64,000 nucleotides of DNA from a candidate division WOR-3 bacterium (GCA_039802205.1 JBDRWD010000005.1:1-64000), one strand, 5' to 3'; shown: positions 50,620-58,797, counted from the stretch's first letter. Numbers and translations: made by a program. The notes: generated from the sequence alone by a model not told the origin.

Positions 50620-53600
50620 ATGCCGCAATTGCCAGCCGGGATCGGTCGGTATCAAATAATTAAAAAAATTGAAGAAGGGAATTACGCAACAGTCTATAAA
50701 GTTTCACTTCAAAACCGGGAATATATTTTAAAGATTGCCCGGAAGAATTTGCCCGAATTCAATGATCTGATCAAGAGGGAATTTCAGATTCTCGCGCAGT
50801 TCACCCACCCCAATATTGTTCCTACCCACGAATACAATACCGCCCCTGATGGCCGGGCTTATTTCGTTCTTGATTACATCAAGGGAAAACCAATAAATCA
50901 ATTCTTTCATGGGTTATCAGATGAGTTAATTGAGGCATTAATCCAGGTGATTAATGGACTCGGTGCTTTCCACAATAAAGGATTTGTTCATAGCGATTTG
51001 AAACCCGAACATATTATTTATAATCCTGAAGCGAAGAAGATCGTTCTCATTGATTTTGGTTTTGCCGGCATTACCACCCGACAGATTAAAAAATATGGCA
51101 CGGTCGGTTATGTGGCACCAGAGGTGTTAAAGGGAATCGGGATTGACCAGCGCAGTGACCTTTATTCCTTAGGCGTAATAATTTATGAAATTTTGTCTGG
51201 TACCAATTTGAAATTACCACTCCGACCAATACAAAATATCCCCGAGCAGTTGAACAATGTGATTCTTCGTCTCCTTTCAGAAGAACCTTGTTTAAGACCC
51301 ACTGTTCCGGAATTATATGAAGTCTTCACCGATCTTTTGCCCAAGAGGAAATTTGTGATTCCTCCTTACGAAGTTTCTCTTCCACCTACAATATTTGTTG
51401 AGATACCAGAGATAATGGAAAGGCTTTTAAGATTAAAAGGTGAGGCAGTGATCATCAACGGCGAGACCGGTTCTGGGAAGAGCCGCCTGTTAAAAGAGTT
51501 GAAATATAAATATCTATTTCAGGATTATGAAGTTTTTTCTTATACCGGGAGAGAAGAAGGTTACTTACACGAATTTATCTGTAGGTCTATAAATTTTAAA
51601 GATTTAAAATTTGCCGATAAGGAAGACCAGTTTCAGATCTTTGCTGAAATCACCGAGCATTTACTTGAATATGCCCGTAACCGCAGGGTTGTTTTACTCA
51701 TTGATGACCTCGATGAATTGAGTGATTATGAACTTGGCTTAATGCGATTCATCGGGCATAGCCTTGAGGAGACCAATATCACACTAATTGGCACAGCCAC
51801 TTCTGAACTGCGAGTTAAAGATCTAAACTTCTTTCAACTCAATTTGCGACCATTTTCCCGGAACGAAGTTCAATTATTGATTGAGAGGACATTTTTTGAA
51901 ATCAAACCCCGAGATGGGCAAGATTTAACATCCTTCATCGATTGGTTATATCAGCATACAGGGGGTAATCCGCTCTTCATTGTGGAGACCCTGAAGGAAC
52001 TTCATAATCAAAGAATTTTAAGATACTATATCAATCACTGGGAAATTGATATTGAAACACTGCACCGTGCCGGAATTCCAGAAAATGTCGCCGGACTATT
52101 ATCAAGGAGATTGCAAAGGCTTAGTGGAAATGCCCTTGCCATTTTAAAAATTCTGATGATCGCCGATTTCCCTCTCGACCTTTCGGTTCTCTGGCAAATT
52201 CTACCCGAAATGGAGATTGCCGATTTCGAGTTTTTGCATATGCAGGGGATGATTAAGGAGGAACGGCGCGGTGAAAAGAGATATTTCACAGTGGCTAATC
52301 AGTATTTGAAGAGTCTTATTGAAAAAGAAATCAGTGAAGAAGAGGTTGTTTTTTTAAGCAGAAAGATTATTGAAGTGATTGAAAAGACAATCCCTGCGGA
52401 GGTCTTTTATCCATTGCTCGCAAGATTGTATAAAAAAATCGGTTGTCCAAAAAAGGCTTTTTATTATTCTTACAATGCAGGAGTAGTCGCAGAAGAAGTA
52501 AATGACCGTAAGGGAGCGATAAAATTTTATACCAGTGCTCTTGAATCTGTCTATAACTTGGATTCGGAAGATGCAGCATCCGTTTTCCTCCGTCTGGGCG
52601 GACTTTATCTTCTTGACGGTGAGAATCACCGGGCGATTGAGTGCTACAATAAGACGATTGGATTAGAGAAATTCAAAGTTGCCGGACTATTTGGTCTTGG
52701 CAAGGCATATTCAAATCTGGGGGATTATGGGCAGGCGATTGAGTATTTAAAGAGTGCAAGTGCAACGGCAAGCGAAGAAAAAAACAAAGTTGAGATTCTC
52801 AACCGTCTTGCCTATTGTTATATTTGTTTAAAGGATTTTGCTCAGGGAAAAAAGATACTTAAGGAAGCTGAGGAACTTTCTCGGAAGATAGAAGCGCCTG
52901 AACTTGAAGCCGAGGTATTATACTACCTTGCAACATTGGAATGGTTTAGGGGCAATCACACTGATGGATTGCAAATCGGCAGAAAATTGCTTGAGTTCTG
53001 CGATAAAAAAGGCATGATCAAGCAACTGGCTTATGCTGCAAATCTTTTGAGTTCTTTTTTTATCCAGACCGGAGATATTGAAAGTGGCTTAAAGTATATT
53101 GACATTGCGATAGAGAATTTTGAGAAAATTAAATATTTAAATGCCCTGGGCGCAGCGATGATTAATAAAGGGTTTTTAATCCTTAATGCGAATGATTTTA
53201 CGGGAGCACTGAATACTTTTAAAAAGTCATTCAATATAGAATCACGACTAAAAAATCGTGTTCAGGAGTGCACAATTACTCTCTGTCTGGCAAATATCTA
53301 TGAAATCACGGGGAAATTAAAAAACGCCCTTGATTATTATAAGCGGGCAAAAGATATTGACCCGGATTCAGCGTATGCGAATTATGGCATGGCAATGATT
53401 TATTACAAGACCGGAGAGATTGATAGGGCAAAGGGTATACTTGAGGAAAGTTTGAAGAAAAAACATGAGGTCTTATATCTTATAGGACTTGGACTTATCT
53501 TTTTGGTGCTGGGAAAGAAAGAACTCGCAGAGGAATATATTGAGAGAGGAATTGCAATCATGGAAAAAGAAGGCGCTGAGATTTCAATCAAGCGAGAGGT

Positions 53601-55464
53601 ATATCTAAAATCGAGCCAGGCGTATTATGAGATAGGGGATTTTAAAAAGGGACTCAGTTTTGCCCGGCAGTTAAAAGATATTGCGATAAAAGGTAGTCGG
53701 GAATACTGGCTTGGTGATGGTTTGATAAAGATCAATGAATTCCGGCTCAAGGTGATTGGGGAACTGGATATCGAAGAGAATCTCACATATCTGAAAGAGA
53801 AAGAACTTTTGTATGATTATGCATATTTAAAGAGATTGAAGATCGAATCAATCATTGACCGTGGTATTGCCCAGGAGATGATAAAAGGGATTGCTGAGGA
53901 ACTGGAATCAGTAGCCCGGATTTTCCATGCCCTTGGTGGGACATTGGAACTAAACAGGGTGGAGAAGCTCAAATTAAGCTTCTATCCTCTGGTGGTGCGT
54001 GACTATTCAAGAAGGGTTATTTCAGCTCAATATTTTGAGACATTCTCTAAACTTGCCGAACTCATAAGTTCTCGACTTGGTGATGAAGACTTTATCGTCA
54101 ATATCCTTGATCTGGTGATAGAGGCAACCAGGGCTGAACGGGGAGCGGTATTCATCAAAACCGAAAAAGGGATGGAATTTGTGGCGGGCAGGAATATAGA
54201 CAGAAAGACAATCAAAGATGCGGGTGAGTTATCCAGAACCGCGATAGCCGAAATAAATAAAAATAGAATCGTCTTTGTTCCCAATGCTCTTGATGACCCG
54301 CGGTTTAATATAAGAAAAAGTGTTCTTTTAAACCAGATTCGTTCCATCCTGTGTATCCCGCTTGTGGTTGGTGCCAATGTGATCGGTGCAATCTACCTCG
54401 ATTCCCGGATGATTGGTTCCATCTTCAATGAACAGGACCGGGATTTTTTAATCACCATTGCCAGGATTCTTGCCTCGGTCATTGAGAAATCAATTGCCTT
54501 CCGTAATTTGAGCGAGGAGAACATTCTTCTGAAGACCAAGGTTATCAGCGATCTGGGCGCAGGTTATCTGTTGAGCAAATCCACGAAGATGAGAAGAATA
54601 TATAAAACAGTTGAGGCGATTGCCAATTCCGATGCCCCAGTTTTGATATACGGTGAGACCGGAACCGGCAAGGGGATGCTTGCTCGTTTGATTCATTTAA
54701 GGAGTAGACGCCGGGATAAGAAATTTTTATCCATAAACTGCGGGGCAATCCCTGAGACTTTGCTGGAATCTGAATTATTCGGACACAAAAAAGGTGCATT
54801 TACCGGTGCGATTGCGGATAAGAAGGGTCTACTGGAAGAGGCTGAAGGCGGGACAGTATTCTTAGACGAGATTTCCAACACCACCCCTGGATTCCAGGCA
54901 AAGATGCTTGAGGCAATAGAGGATAAGATCATCCGGAGGGTGGGTGAGACGACAACGAAGAGGATTGATGTCCGTTTCATCCTCGCCTCTAACCGGGACC
55001 TTGAAATTGAGGTAGAAGAGGGCAGGTTCCGCCAGGATTTATACTTCCGAATAAATGTCTTTAAGATAACGGTTCCACCCTTGCGTGAACGGGTCGTTGA
55101 TATCCCCCAGCTTGCCCGATTCTTTTTGGAGAGATATGCGAAAGAGATGGGTAAGCCGATACGGGGCTTTGCCCCTGGCGTGATGGAGCGGTTAAAGACC
55201 TACCACTGGCCCGGGAATATCCGGGAATTGATGAATGTGATTGAAAGGGCAGTCACCCTTTGCAATGGGGATTTGATTACCATGGAAGACATCGGTCTTG
55301 CAGCACCCAAAAAGGGGATAATACCTTTAGAGGAACTGGAAAAAGAGGCGGTCCTCGAGGCATTGAACGCGACAGGCTGGAATCGGACAAGGGCAGCAAA
55401 GAAACTGGGGATTGATCGGAGGACATTGTATAACTACATAAAAAAATATTCTCTATCCCCATAA
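50620..55464 (+). CDS. Ser/Thr kinase - AAA ATPase - TPR - GAF - sigma-54 activator fusion
   Basis: A 1614-residue cytosolic regulator. Domains in order: protein kinase (10-240; VAIK-type Lys38, Glu54, catalytic HSDLKPEH with Asp126, DFG Asp145, VAPE); AAA ATPase (about 255-500; Walker A GETGSGKS 281-288, Walker B LLIDDLDE); helical linker and about ten TPRs (620-1080); GAF (1138-1300); sigma-54 AAA+ (1320-1560; Walker A GETGTGKG, GAFTGA loop near 1391, FLDEI); Fis-type helix-turn-helix (1575-1614, NRTRAAKKLGIDRRTLYNYI). The Asn normally following HRDLKPE is His131, so kinase activity is uncertain. GAFTGA predicts contact with sigma-54. Two palindromes and a -24/-12 promoter lie just downstream, so autologous control of that operon is likely. 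Confidence 0.93.
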   Translation: MPQLPAGIGRYQIIKKIEEGNYATVYKVSLQNREYILKIARKNLPEFNDLIKREFQILAQFTHPNIVPTHEYNTAPDGRAYFVLDYIKGKPINQFFHGLSDELIEALIQVINGLGAFHNKGFVHSDLKPEHIIYNPEAKKIVLIDFGFAGITTRQIKKYGTVGYVAPEVLKGIGIDQRSDLYSLGVIIYEILSGTNLKLPLRPIQNIPEQLNNVILRLLSEEPCLRPTVPELYEVFTDLLPKRKFVIPPYEVSLPPTIFVEIPEIMERLLRLKGEAVIINGETGSGKSRLLKELKYKYLFQDYEVFSYTGREEGYLHEFICRSINFKDLKFADKEDQFQIFAEITEHLLEYARNRRVVLLIDDLDELSDYELGLMRFIGHSLEETNITLIGTATSELRVKDLNFFQLNLRPFSRNEVQLLIERTFFEIKPRDGQDLTSFIDWLYQHTGGNPLFIVETLKELHNQRILRYYINHWEIDIETLHRAGIPENVAGLLSRRLQRLSGNALAILKILMIADFPLDLSVLWQILPEMEIADFEFLHMQGMIKEERRGEKRYFTVANQYLKSLIEKEISEEEVVFLSRKIIEVIEKTIPAEVFYPLLARLYKKIGCPKKAFYYSYNAGVVAEEVNDRKGAIKFYTSALESVYNLDSEDAASVFLRLGGLYLLDGENHRAIECYNKTIGLEKFKVAGLFGLGKAYSNLGDYGQAIEYLKSASATASEEKNKVEILNRLAYCYICLKDFAQGKKILKEAEELSRKIEAPELEAEVLYYLATLEWFRGNHTDGLQIGRKLLEFCDKKGMIKQLAYAANLLSSFFIQTGDIESGLKYIDIAIENFEKIKYLNALGAAMINKGFLILNANDFTGALNTFKKSFNIESRLKNRVQECTITLCLANIYEITGKLKNALDYYKRAKDIDPDSAYANYGMAMIYYKTGEIDRAKGILEESLKKKHEVLYLIGLGLIFLVLGKKELAEEYIERGIAIMEKEGAEISIKREVYLKSSQAYYEIGDFKKGLSFARQLKDIAIKGSREYWLGDGLIKINEFRLKVIGELDIEENLTYLKEKELLYDYAYLKRLKIESIIDRGIAQEMIKGIAEELESVARIFHALGGTLELNRVEKLKLSFYPLVVRDYSRRVISAQYFETFSKLAELISSRLGDEDFIVNILDLVIEATRAERGAVFIKTEKGMEFVAGRNIDRKTIKDAGELSRTAIAEINKNRIVFVPNALDDPRFNIRKSVLLNQIRSILCIPLVVGANVIGAIYLDSRMIGSIFNEQDRDFLITIARILASVIEKSIAFRNLSEENILLKTKVISDLGAGYLLSKSTKMRRIYKTVEAIANSDAPVLIYGETGTGKGMLARLIHLRSRRRDKKFLSINCGAIPETLLESELFGHKKGAFTGAIADKKGLLEEAEGGTVFLDEISNTTPGFQAKMLEAIEDKIIRRVGETTTKRIDVRFILASNRDLEIEVEEGRFRQDLYFRINVFKITVPPLRERVVDIPQLARFFLERYAKEMGKPIRGFAPGVMERLKTYHWPGNIRELMNVIERAVTLCNGDLITMEDIGLAAPKKGIIPLEELEKEAVLEALNATGWNRTRAAKKLGIDRRTLYNYIKKYSLSP

Positions 55465-55502
55465 ACCAGTCACGAGTTTACCTCAATGGTGATCCGGACA
55501 AC

Positions 55503-55519
55503 TGGGAAAAATTTTCCCA
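55503..55519. promoter_or_regulatory. Putative upstream activator site 1
   Basis: TGGGAAAAATTTTCCCA, a perfect palindrome of 8-bp arms around one base, with ACAAC/AATG flanks. Centre about 157 bases upstream of the predicted start site. Confidence 0.75.
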
Positions 55520-55572
55520 ATGAGATCCCATTAAAATAGCGTATTTTCCAGTATCTTAGGGACTCCACATAA

Positions 55573-55590
55573 TTGGGAAAAATTTTCTCA
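55573..55590. promoter_or_regulatory. Putative upstream activator site 2
   Basis: TTGGGAAAAATTTTCTCA repeats site 1 with one change in the right arm; its right flank GTTG mirrors the left flank CAAC of site 1. The centres are 71 bases apart, close to seven helical turns. Confidence 0.75.
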
Positions 55591-55617
55591 GTTGCGGGGT
55601 TACCAAATTCGTTTTTC

Positions 55618-55633
55618 TCATGAAATTTCATGA
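55618..55633. promoter_or_regulatory. 16-bp palindrome next to the -24 element
   Basis: TCATGAAATTTCATGA is perfectly self-complementary and unlike the two activator sites. It ends nine bases before the -24 GG, where a repressor or bending protein could act. Confidence 0.55.
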
Positions 55634-55641
55634 ATTTTTAT

Positions 55642-55658
55642 TGGCATGATTTTTGCTA
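55642..55658 (+). promoter_or_regulatory. Sigma-54 (-24/-12) promoter
   Basis: TTGGCATGATTTTTGCTA contains the invariant GG (55643-55644) and GC (55655-55656) separated by exactly ten bases, with the family context TGGCAYG and TTGCT. The start should be near 55667, giving a 15-base leader with AAAGGAG. No TTGACA-type promoter competes. Confidence 0.85.
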
Positions 55659-55682
55659 TATAAGAAGGTAAAAGGAGTCAGC

Positions 55683-55874
55683 ATGAGAAGAGCAATAACA
55701 TATATCATGATTCTTTTGGTCTTGGGCGGCATTTTTGGCTTGAGCCTCCGCCCGCATAATAACCCAATAATCGGGTCAACAGTTGATATCATTGCACCTG
55801 CAGTCGCGTATGCAGATTCCGATACGGTAAGGTCTCCTTTCCCTCCTCCTCCGCCACCGCCACCGATTGATTAA
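55683..55874 (+). CDS. Small exported peptide precursor with polyproline C-terminus
   Basis: A 63-residue product, ATG 55683 behind AAAGGAG (55671-55677). Residues 1-22 are a basic-start hydrophobic segment (MRRAITYIMILLVLGGIFGL). Residues 33-45 are again apolar and end in AVAYA, a good signal-peptidase AxA site. The part beyond it would be DSDTVRSPFPPPPPPPPID: acidic start, eight consecutive prolines, Ile-Asp end. Proline codons are mixed (cct, ccg, cca), so this is not simple slippage of one triplet. First gene of the sigma-54 operon. I do not recognise a family; secreted signal, surface ligand or adaptor are all possible. Confidence 0.78.
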   Translation: MRRAITYIMILLVLGGIFGLSLRPHNNPIIGSTVDIIAPAVAYADSDTVRSPFPPPPPPPPID

Positions 55875-55892
55875 TTCGCTGGAGGGGTATTT

Positions 55893-56087
55893 ATGGGACC
55901 TGTCCATCTTTATGAGATAAAGATGATTGATGGCTCGAAATATCGGGGCGAGATTGCCTACCGGGATGATAAGATGATTGTGCTCAAATTAAACCGGCTT
56001 AATAATCTTGGAGTGGCGCAGAAGATTCGGCTCTTCTATAACGGCATAATGAGCATCCAGGAACTCGGCTGGAGAAGGAGATTTTAA
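55893..56087 (+). CDS. Small LSm/Hfq-like fold protein
   Basis: A 64-residue protein beginning ATG 55893 after GGAGGGG. The pattern fits an Sm fold: strand 1 VHLYEIKMIDG, strand 2 SKYRGEIAYRDD with the conserved Gly and Asp, strand 3 KMIVLKL, then QKIRLFYNGIMSIQEL in place of the Hfq Sm2 motif (YKHAIST). The C-terminus GWRRRF is basic. The Hfq KH signature is absent. It may bind RNA or serve as a small oligomeric adaptor; fold assignment is inference from the residue pattern. It is 18 bases after the peptide gene and shares its transcript. Confidence 0.75.
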   Translation: MGPVHLYEIKMIDGSKYRGEIAYRDDKMIVLKLNRLNNLGVAQKIRLFYNGIMSIQELGWRRRF

Positions 56088-56096
56088 TTGAGGTTC

Positions 56097-56136
56097 GGGG
56101 CAGGTGGAATTTTTCTACCTGCCCCTTGCTCTTTTT
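56097..56136 (+). terminator. Intrinsic terminator of the sigma-54 operon
   Basis: GGGGCAGGT (56097-56105) pairs with ACCTGCCCC (56117-56125), extended by GG/CT and A/T pairs to a 12-bp stem with loop ATTTT, followed by TTGCTCTTTTT. It ends 21 bases before the HD-GYP start codon, so that gene may be expressed by readthrough or attenuation. Confidence 0.85.
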
Positions 56137-56156
56137 AAATTTAATGGAGAGCAAAA

Positions 56157-57500
56157 ATGGGATTTATGTTTAATTTAATAGCTATCGGACTATTGATAAT
56201 TTCTGCGATTATATTATTTTTTTGTTCCAGAAAGGAGTGGGGTAAGATATTGATTTTTTTCGGGATTGCATTATTTTTAATGGCACTTAAGTATATTTTG
56301 AACCTGTTACATATTTATTTACCAATACTCATCTTTGATATCCTCACCCTTTTTGGTGCAATTTTGTTTTTAATTGTGACCTTATCTCTCCGCAGAATTT
56401 CCCGCGAGATGGAAAGAAAGAGCATCCACCTTAAAGGATTGTGGGAAATGGATCGGATTTTGCTCAGTGGATTGACTTCCAAAAGTATCATGGAGGCGAT
56501 TAAAAAGACGATTGTTGAAATCGTTGATTGCAATGCCCTGGCGATCTATACCATTGATGCTTGGACCGGAGATTTTATCCTCTATAACAATTACAACCTT
56601 AACGATACATTCCATAGTGGGGTTCTAAGCCAGGGTAAGGATTTTCTTAAAGAAGTGATAACAAGTAAAAAGACAATATGCACTCGAGGAACGGGGTTTC
56701 GTCATAAAGATTTTTTATCGTTCATCCAAAATTTCGGTTTTAACATATGCGCCGGAGTTCCTTTGGTCATTAGAGGTATGCCGATTGGAACATTGCTAAT
56801 TTTTTCTCAAAGGAAAAGGGGATATGAAAAACAAGAGATTGAGTATATTGAAGGGATTGCCCGCCAACTGGTAGTTACCATGGACAGAATTCAAACATTT
56901 GAGAAAATGAAAGAAATGACAGTAGAATCGGTCCAGGCATTGGTCCAGGCGATTGAGATGCGCGATCCATCGACACGGGGACATTCGGCACAGGTCGCCG
57001 AACTGGCGCTTGAACTTGCCCGAAGAATGGAATTTCCGGATAGAAAATTGATCCTGATCAATTTTGCTGGCTTATTACACGATGTTGGTAAGATTGCGGT
57101 TCCCGAGGATATTTTAAGAAAACCTGAGGCGCTGAACTTAGAAGAATGGAAAATCGTAAAGAATCATCCTATCCACAGTATGAACATTGTAAAACCAATA
57201 AAAAATCTTGCTGAGATTAGTAAATGGATATTATACCACCACGAGCGCTGGGATGGTTCGGGTTATCCCGAGGGTTTGAAAAAAGAGGCGATTCCCTTGG
57301 AATCAAGGATTCTGGCAGTTTGTGATGCCTTCTCCGCAATGGTGAGTGACCGACCGTATCGTAAAGGGCTCACTCTCGAAATTGCAATAGAGGAGATTAA
57401 GAAATGTGCGGGACAACAGTTTGATCCAGGAATAGTGAAGATATTTTTAAATATTCCCGAAGAATTTTTAAAAAATTTTATCAGAAGAAATTTCGAATAG
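56157..57500 (+). CDS. HD-GYP phosphodiesterase with membrane helices and GAF domain
   Basis: Predicted cyclic di-GMP phosphodiesterase of 447 residues. Three hydrophobic helices (about 3-80), a GAF domain (about 100-245; CNALAIYTIDAWTGDFILY, ICAGVPLVIRGMPIGTLLIFS), then HD-GYP: RDPSTRGHSAQVAELALELAR, GLLHDVGKIAVPEDIL, YHHERWDGSGYPEGL, RILAVCDAFSAMVSDRPYR. All catalytic residues are present. GGAG precedes ATG 56157. It is the first gene past the sigma-54 operon terminator and so may be its signalling output. Confidence 0.93.
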   Translation: MGFMFNLIAIGLLIISAIILFFCSRKEWGKILIFFGIALFLMALKYILNLLHIYLPILIFDILTLFGAILFLIVTLSLRRISREMERKSIHLKGLWEMDRILLSGLTSKSIMEAIKKTIVEIVDCNALAIYTIDAWTGDFILYNNYNLNDTFHSGVLSQGKDFLKEVITSKKTICTRGTGFRHKDFLSFIQNFGFNICAGVPLVIRGMPIGTLLIFSQRKRGYEKQEIEYIEGIARQLVVTMDRIQTFEKMKEMTVESVQALVQAIEMRDPSTRGHSAQVAELALELARRMEFPDRKLILINFAGLLHDVGKIAVPEDILRKPEALNLEEWKIVKNHPIHSMNIVKPIKNLAEISKWILYHHERWDGSGYPEGLKKEAIPLESRILAVCDAFSAMVSDRPYRKGLTLEIAIEEIKKCAGQQFDPGIVKIFLNIPEEFLKNFIRRNFE

Positions 57501-57539
57501 AAAAATTATTCAAGAAAGGGCACAATATCTTGAGTCTTT

Positions 57540-57750
57540 TCCATTTTGTGAAATTATTATGCGCCAAAACAGGTGCTGGATTATTAATGGTAGCCGCACC
57601 CTTCAGAATGTGTAATTCCTTGGGATTTAGAGATATCCATCCGCAGGCTAAAGCCTTGTTCGAGAACTTGATGATCGGTCATCTTTACAAATTTTGCCTA
57701 TAGGTCTCATTTTGTCTAAATAAAACATTCTATAAAAATGTGAGGACTTC
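57540..57750 (+). repeat. Dispersed intergenic repeat, copy C (degenerate)
   Basis: Matches copy A in order: ATTATTATGCGC, GGTAGCCGCACCCTTCAG, TTGGGATTTAGA, CCGCAGGCTAAAGCC, then a large internal deletion, and GTCTAAATAAAACATTCTATAAAAATGT at the right end. The small hairpins are partly destroyed. No gene is visible in the 298 bases between the HD-GYP stop and the adh start. Confidence 0.8.
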
Positions 57751-57763
57751 ACATAACATCCTA

Positions 57764-57791
57764 TTGACTTTTCACTCCAAGTCAATATAGT
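57764..57791 (+). promoter_or_regulatory. Promoter of the alcohol dehydrogenase gene (leaderless)
   Basis: TTGACT (57764-57769), 16-bp spacer, TATAGT (57786-57791). ATG 57799 follows after seven bases. Repeat copy C ends about 18 bases upstream of the -35 box. Confidence 0.75.
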
Positions 57792-57798
57792 TTTCAAT

Positions 57799-58797
57799 AT
57801 GAAAGCAATGATCTTGGAACAGCAAGCACCTTTGGAAAGCGAACCATTAAAGTTAAAAGAAATTGCGCTTCCTGAACCGAAAGATAATGAGATAAGATTA
57901 AAAATAAATGTCTGCGGTGTTTGCCGCACAGATTTACATATTGTGGAAGGGGAATTACCACCCCACAAAATGCCGGTCATTCCCGGGCATCAGATTGTGG
58001 GACGGGTTGATAAGCTTGGTAAGGGTGCTAAAAATTATAAACCTGGAGATAGAGTCGGTATCCCATGGTTGTATAAGACCTGTGGAAAATGTAGATTCTG
58101 TAGGTCGGGAAGGGAAAATTTATGTGATAACCCAATGTTTACTGGTTATGATGCGGATGGAGGATTCGCAGAATATGTGGTCGTCCATGAAGATTTTGCT
58201 TATTTACTTCCAGAAAATTATAGTGATAGTGAAGTTGCTCCACTTCTGTGCGCAGGGGTCATTGGCTATCAGGCATTCAAAGCTACTGGTCTAAAAAACT
58301 CGGGAAGGCTGGGTTTATTCGGCTTTGGCTCCAGTGCCCATATCTTGTTACAGGTTTGCAACCATCTCGGTATCGAAACATATGTCGTATCACGGACAGA
58401 AAAAGAACTTAAACTCGCCCAAAGACTCGGGGCAAGATGGACAGGGAGGATTGATGACGAGATGGGAACTTTACTCGATGCCGTCATTGTCTTTGCTCCC
58501 AGCGGCGAACTGCTGGTCAAGGCGTTGAAAAAGATTGATAAAGGAGGAATTGTGGTCTCAGCAGGTATCTATACCACGCCCCTGCCTGGATTTGATTATT
58601 CCCATATCTATCCAGAAAAGACTTTGACCTCGGTCGCCCATACATCAAGAGATAATGTCCGGGAATTTTTAAATCTTGCAGGGAAATTCAAGATTAGAAC
58701 TGAAATAAATGAATATAAATTAGAAGATGCGAATCAGGCGCTACTGAATATAAAATATTCAAGGGTCTCGGGTTCATCGGTTCTGATTATCCAATAG
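57799..58797 (+). CDS. Zinc-dependent alcohol dehydrogenase
   Basis: NAD(P)-linked medium-chain dehydrogenase of 332 residues. Catalytic zinc ligands are in CGVCRTDLHIVEG and IPGHQIVGRV; the structural zinc cysteines form CGKCRFCRSGRENLC. The cofactor fold has LGLFGFGSSAHILLQV in place of the usual GxGxxG. The overall type is close to AdhA-like enzymes acting on simple alcohols or aldehydes. It is a single gene with its own promoter. Confidence 0.93.
   Translation: MKAMILEQQAPLESEPLKLKEIALPEPKDNEIRLKINVCGVCRTDLHIVEGELPPHKMPVIPGHQIVGRVDKLGKGAKNYKPGDRVGIPWLYKTCGKCRFCRSGRENLCDNPMFTGYDADGGFAEYVVVHEDFAYLLPENYSDSEVAPLLCAGVIGYQAFKATGLKNSGRLGLFGFGSSAHILLQVCNHLGIETYVVSRTEKELKLAQRLGARWTGRIDDEMGTLLDAVIVFAPSGELLVKALKKIDKGGIVVSAGIYTTPLPGFDYSHIYPEKTLTSVAHTSRDNVREFLNLAGKFKIRTEINEYKLEDANQALLNIKYSRVSGSSVLIIQ

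Larger units (their letters stand above)
55465..55682 (+). other. Regulatory intergenic region of the sigma-54 peptide operon
   Basis: This 218-base gap has no gene. In order it contains palindrome 1 (55503-55519), palindrome 2 (55573-55590), a different palindrome (55618-55633), the sigma-54 promoter (55642-55658) and the ribosome site of the peptide gene. Confidence 0.85.
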
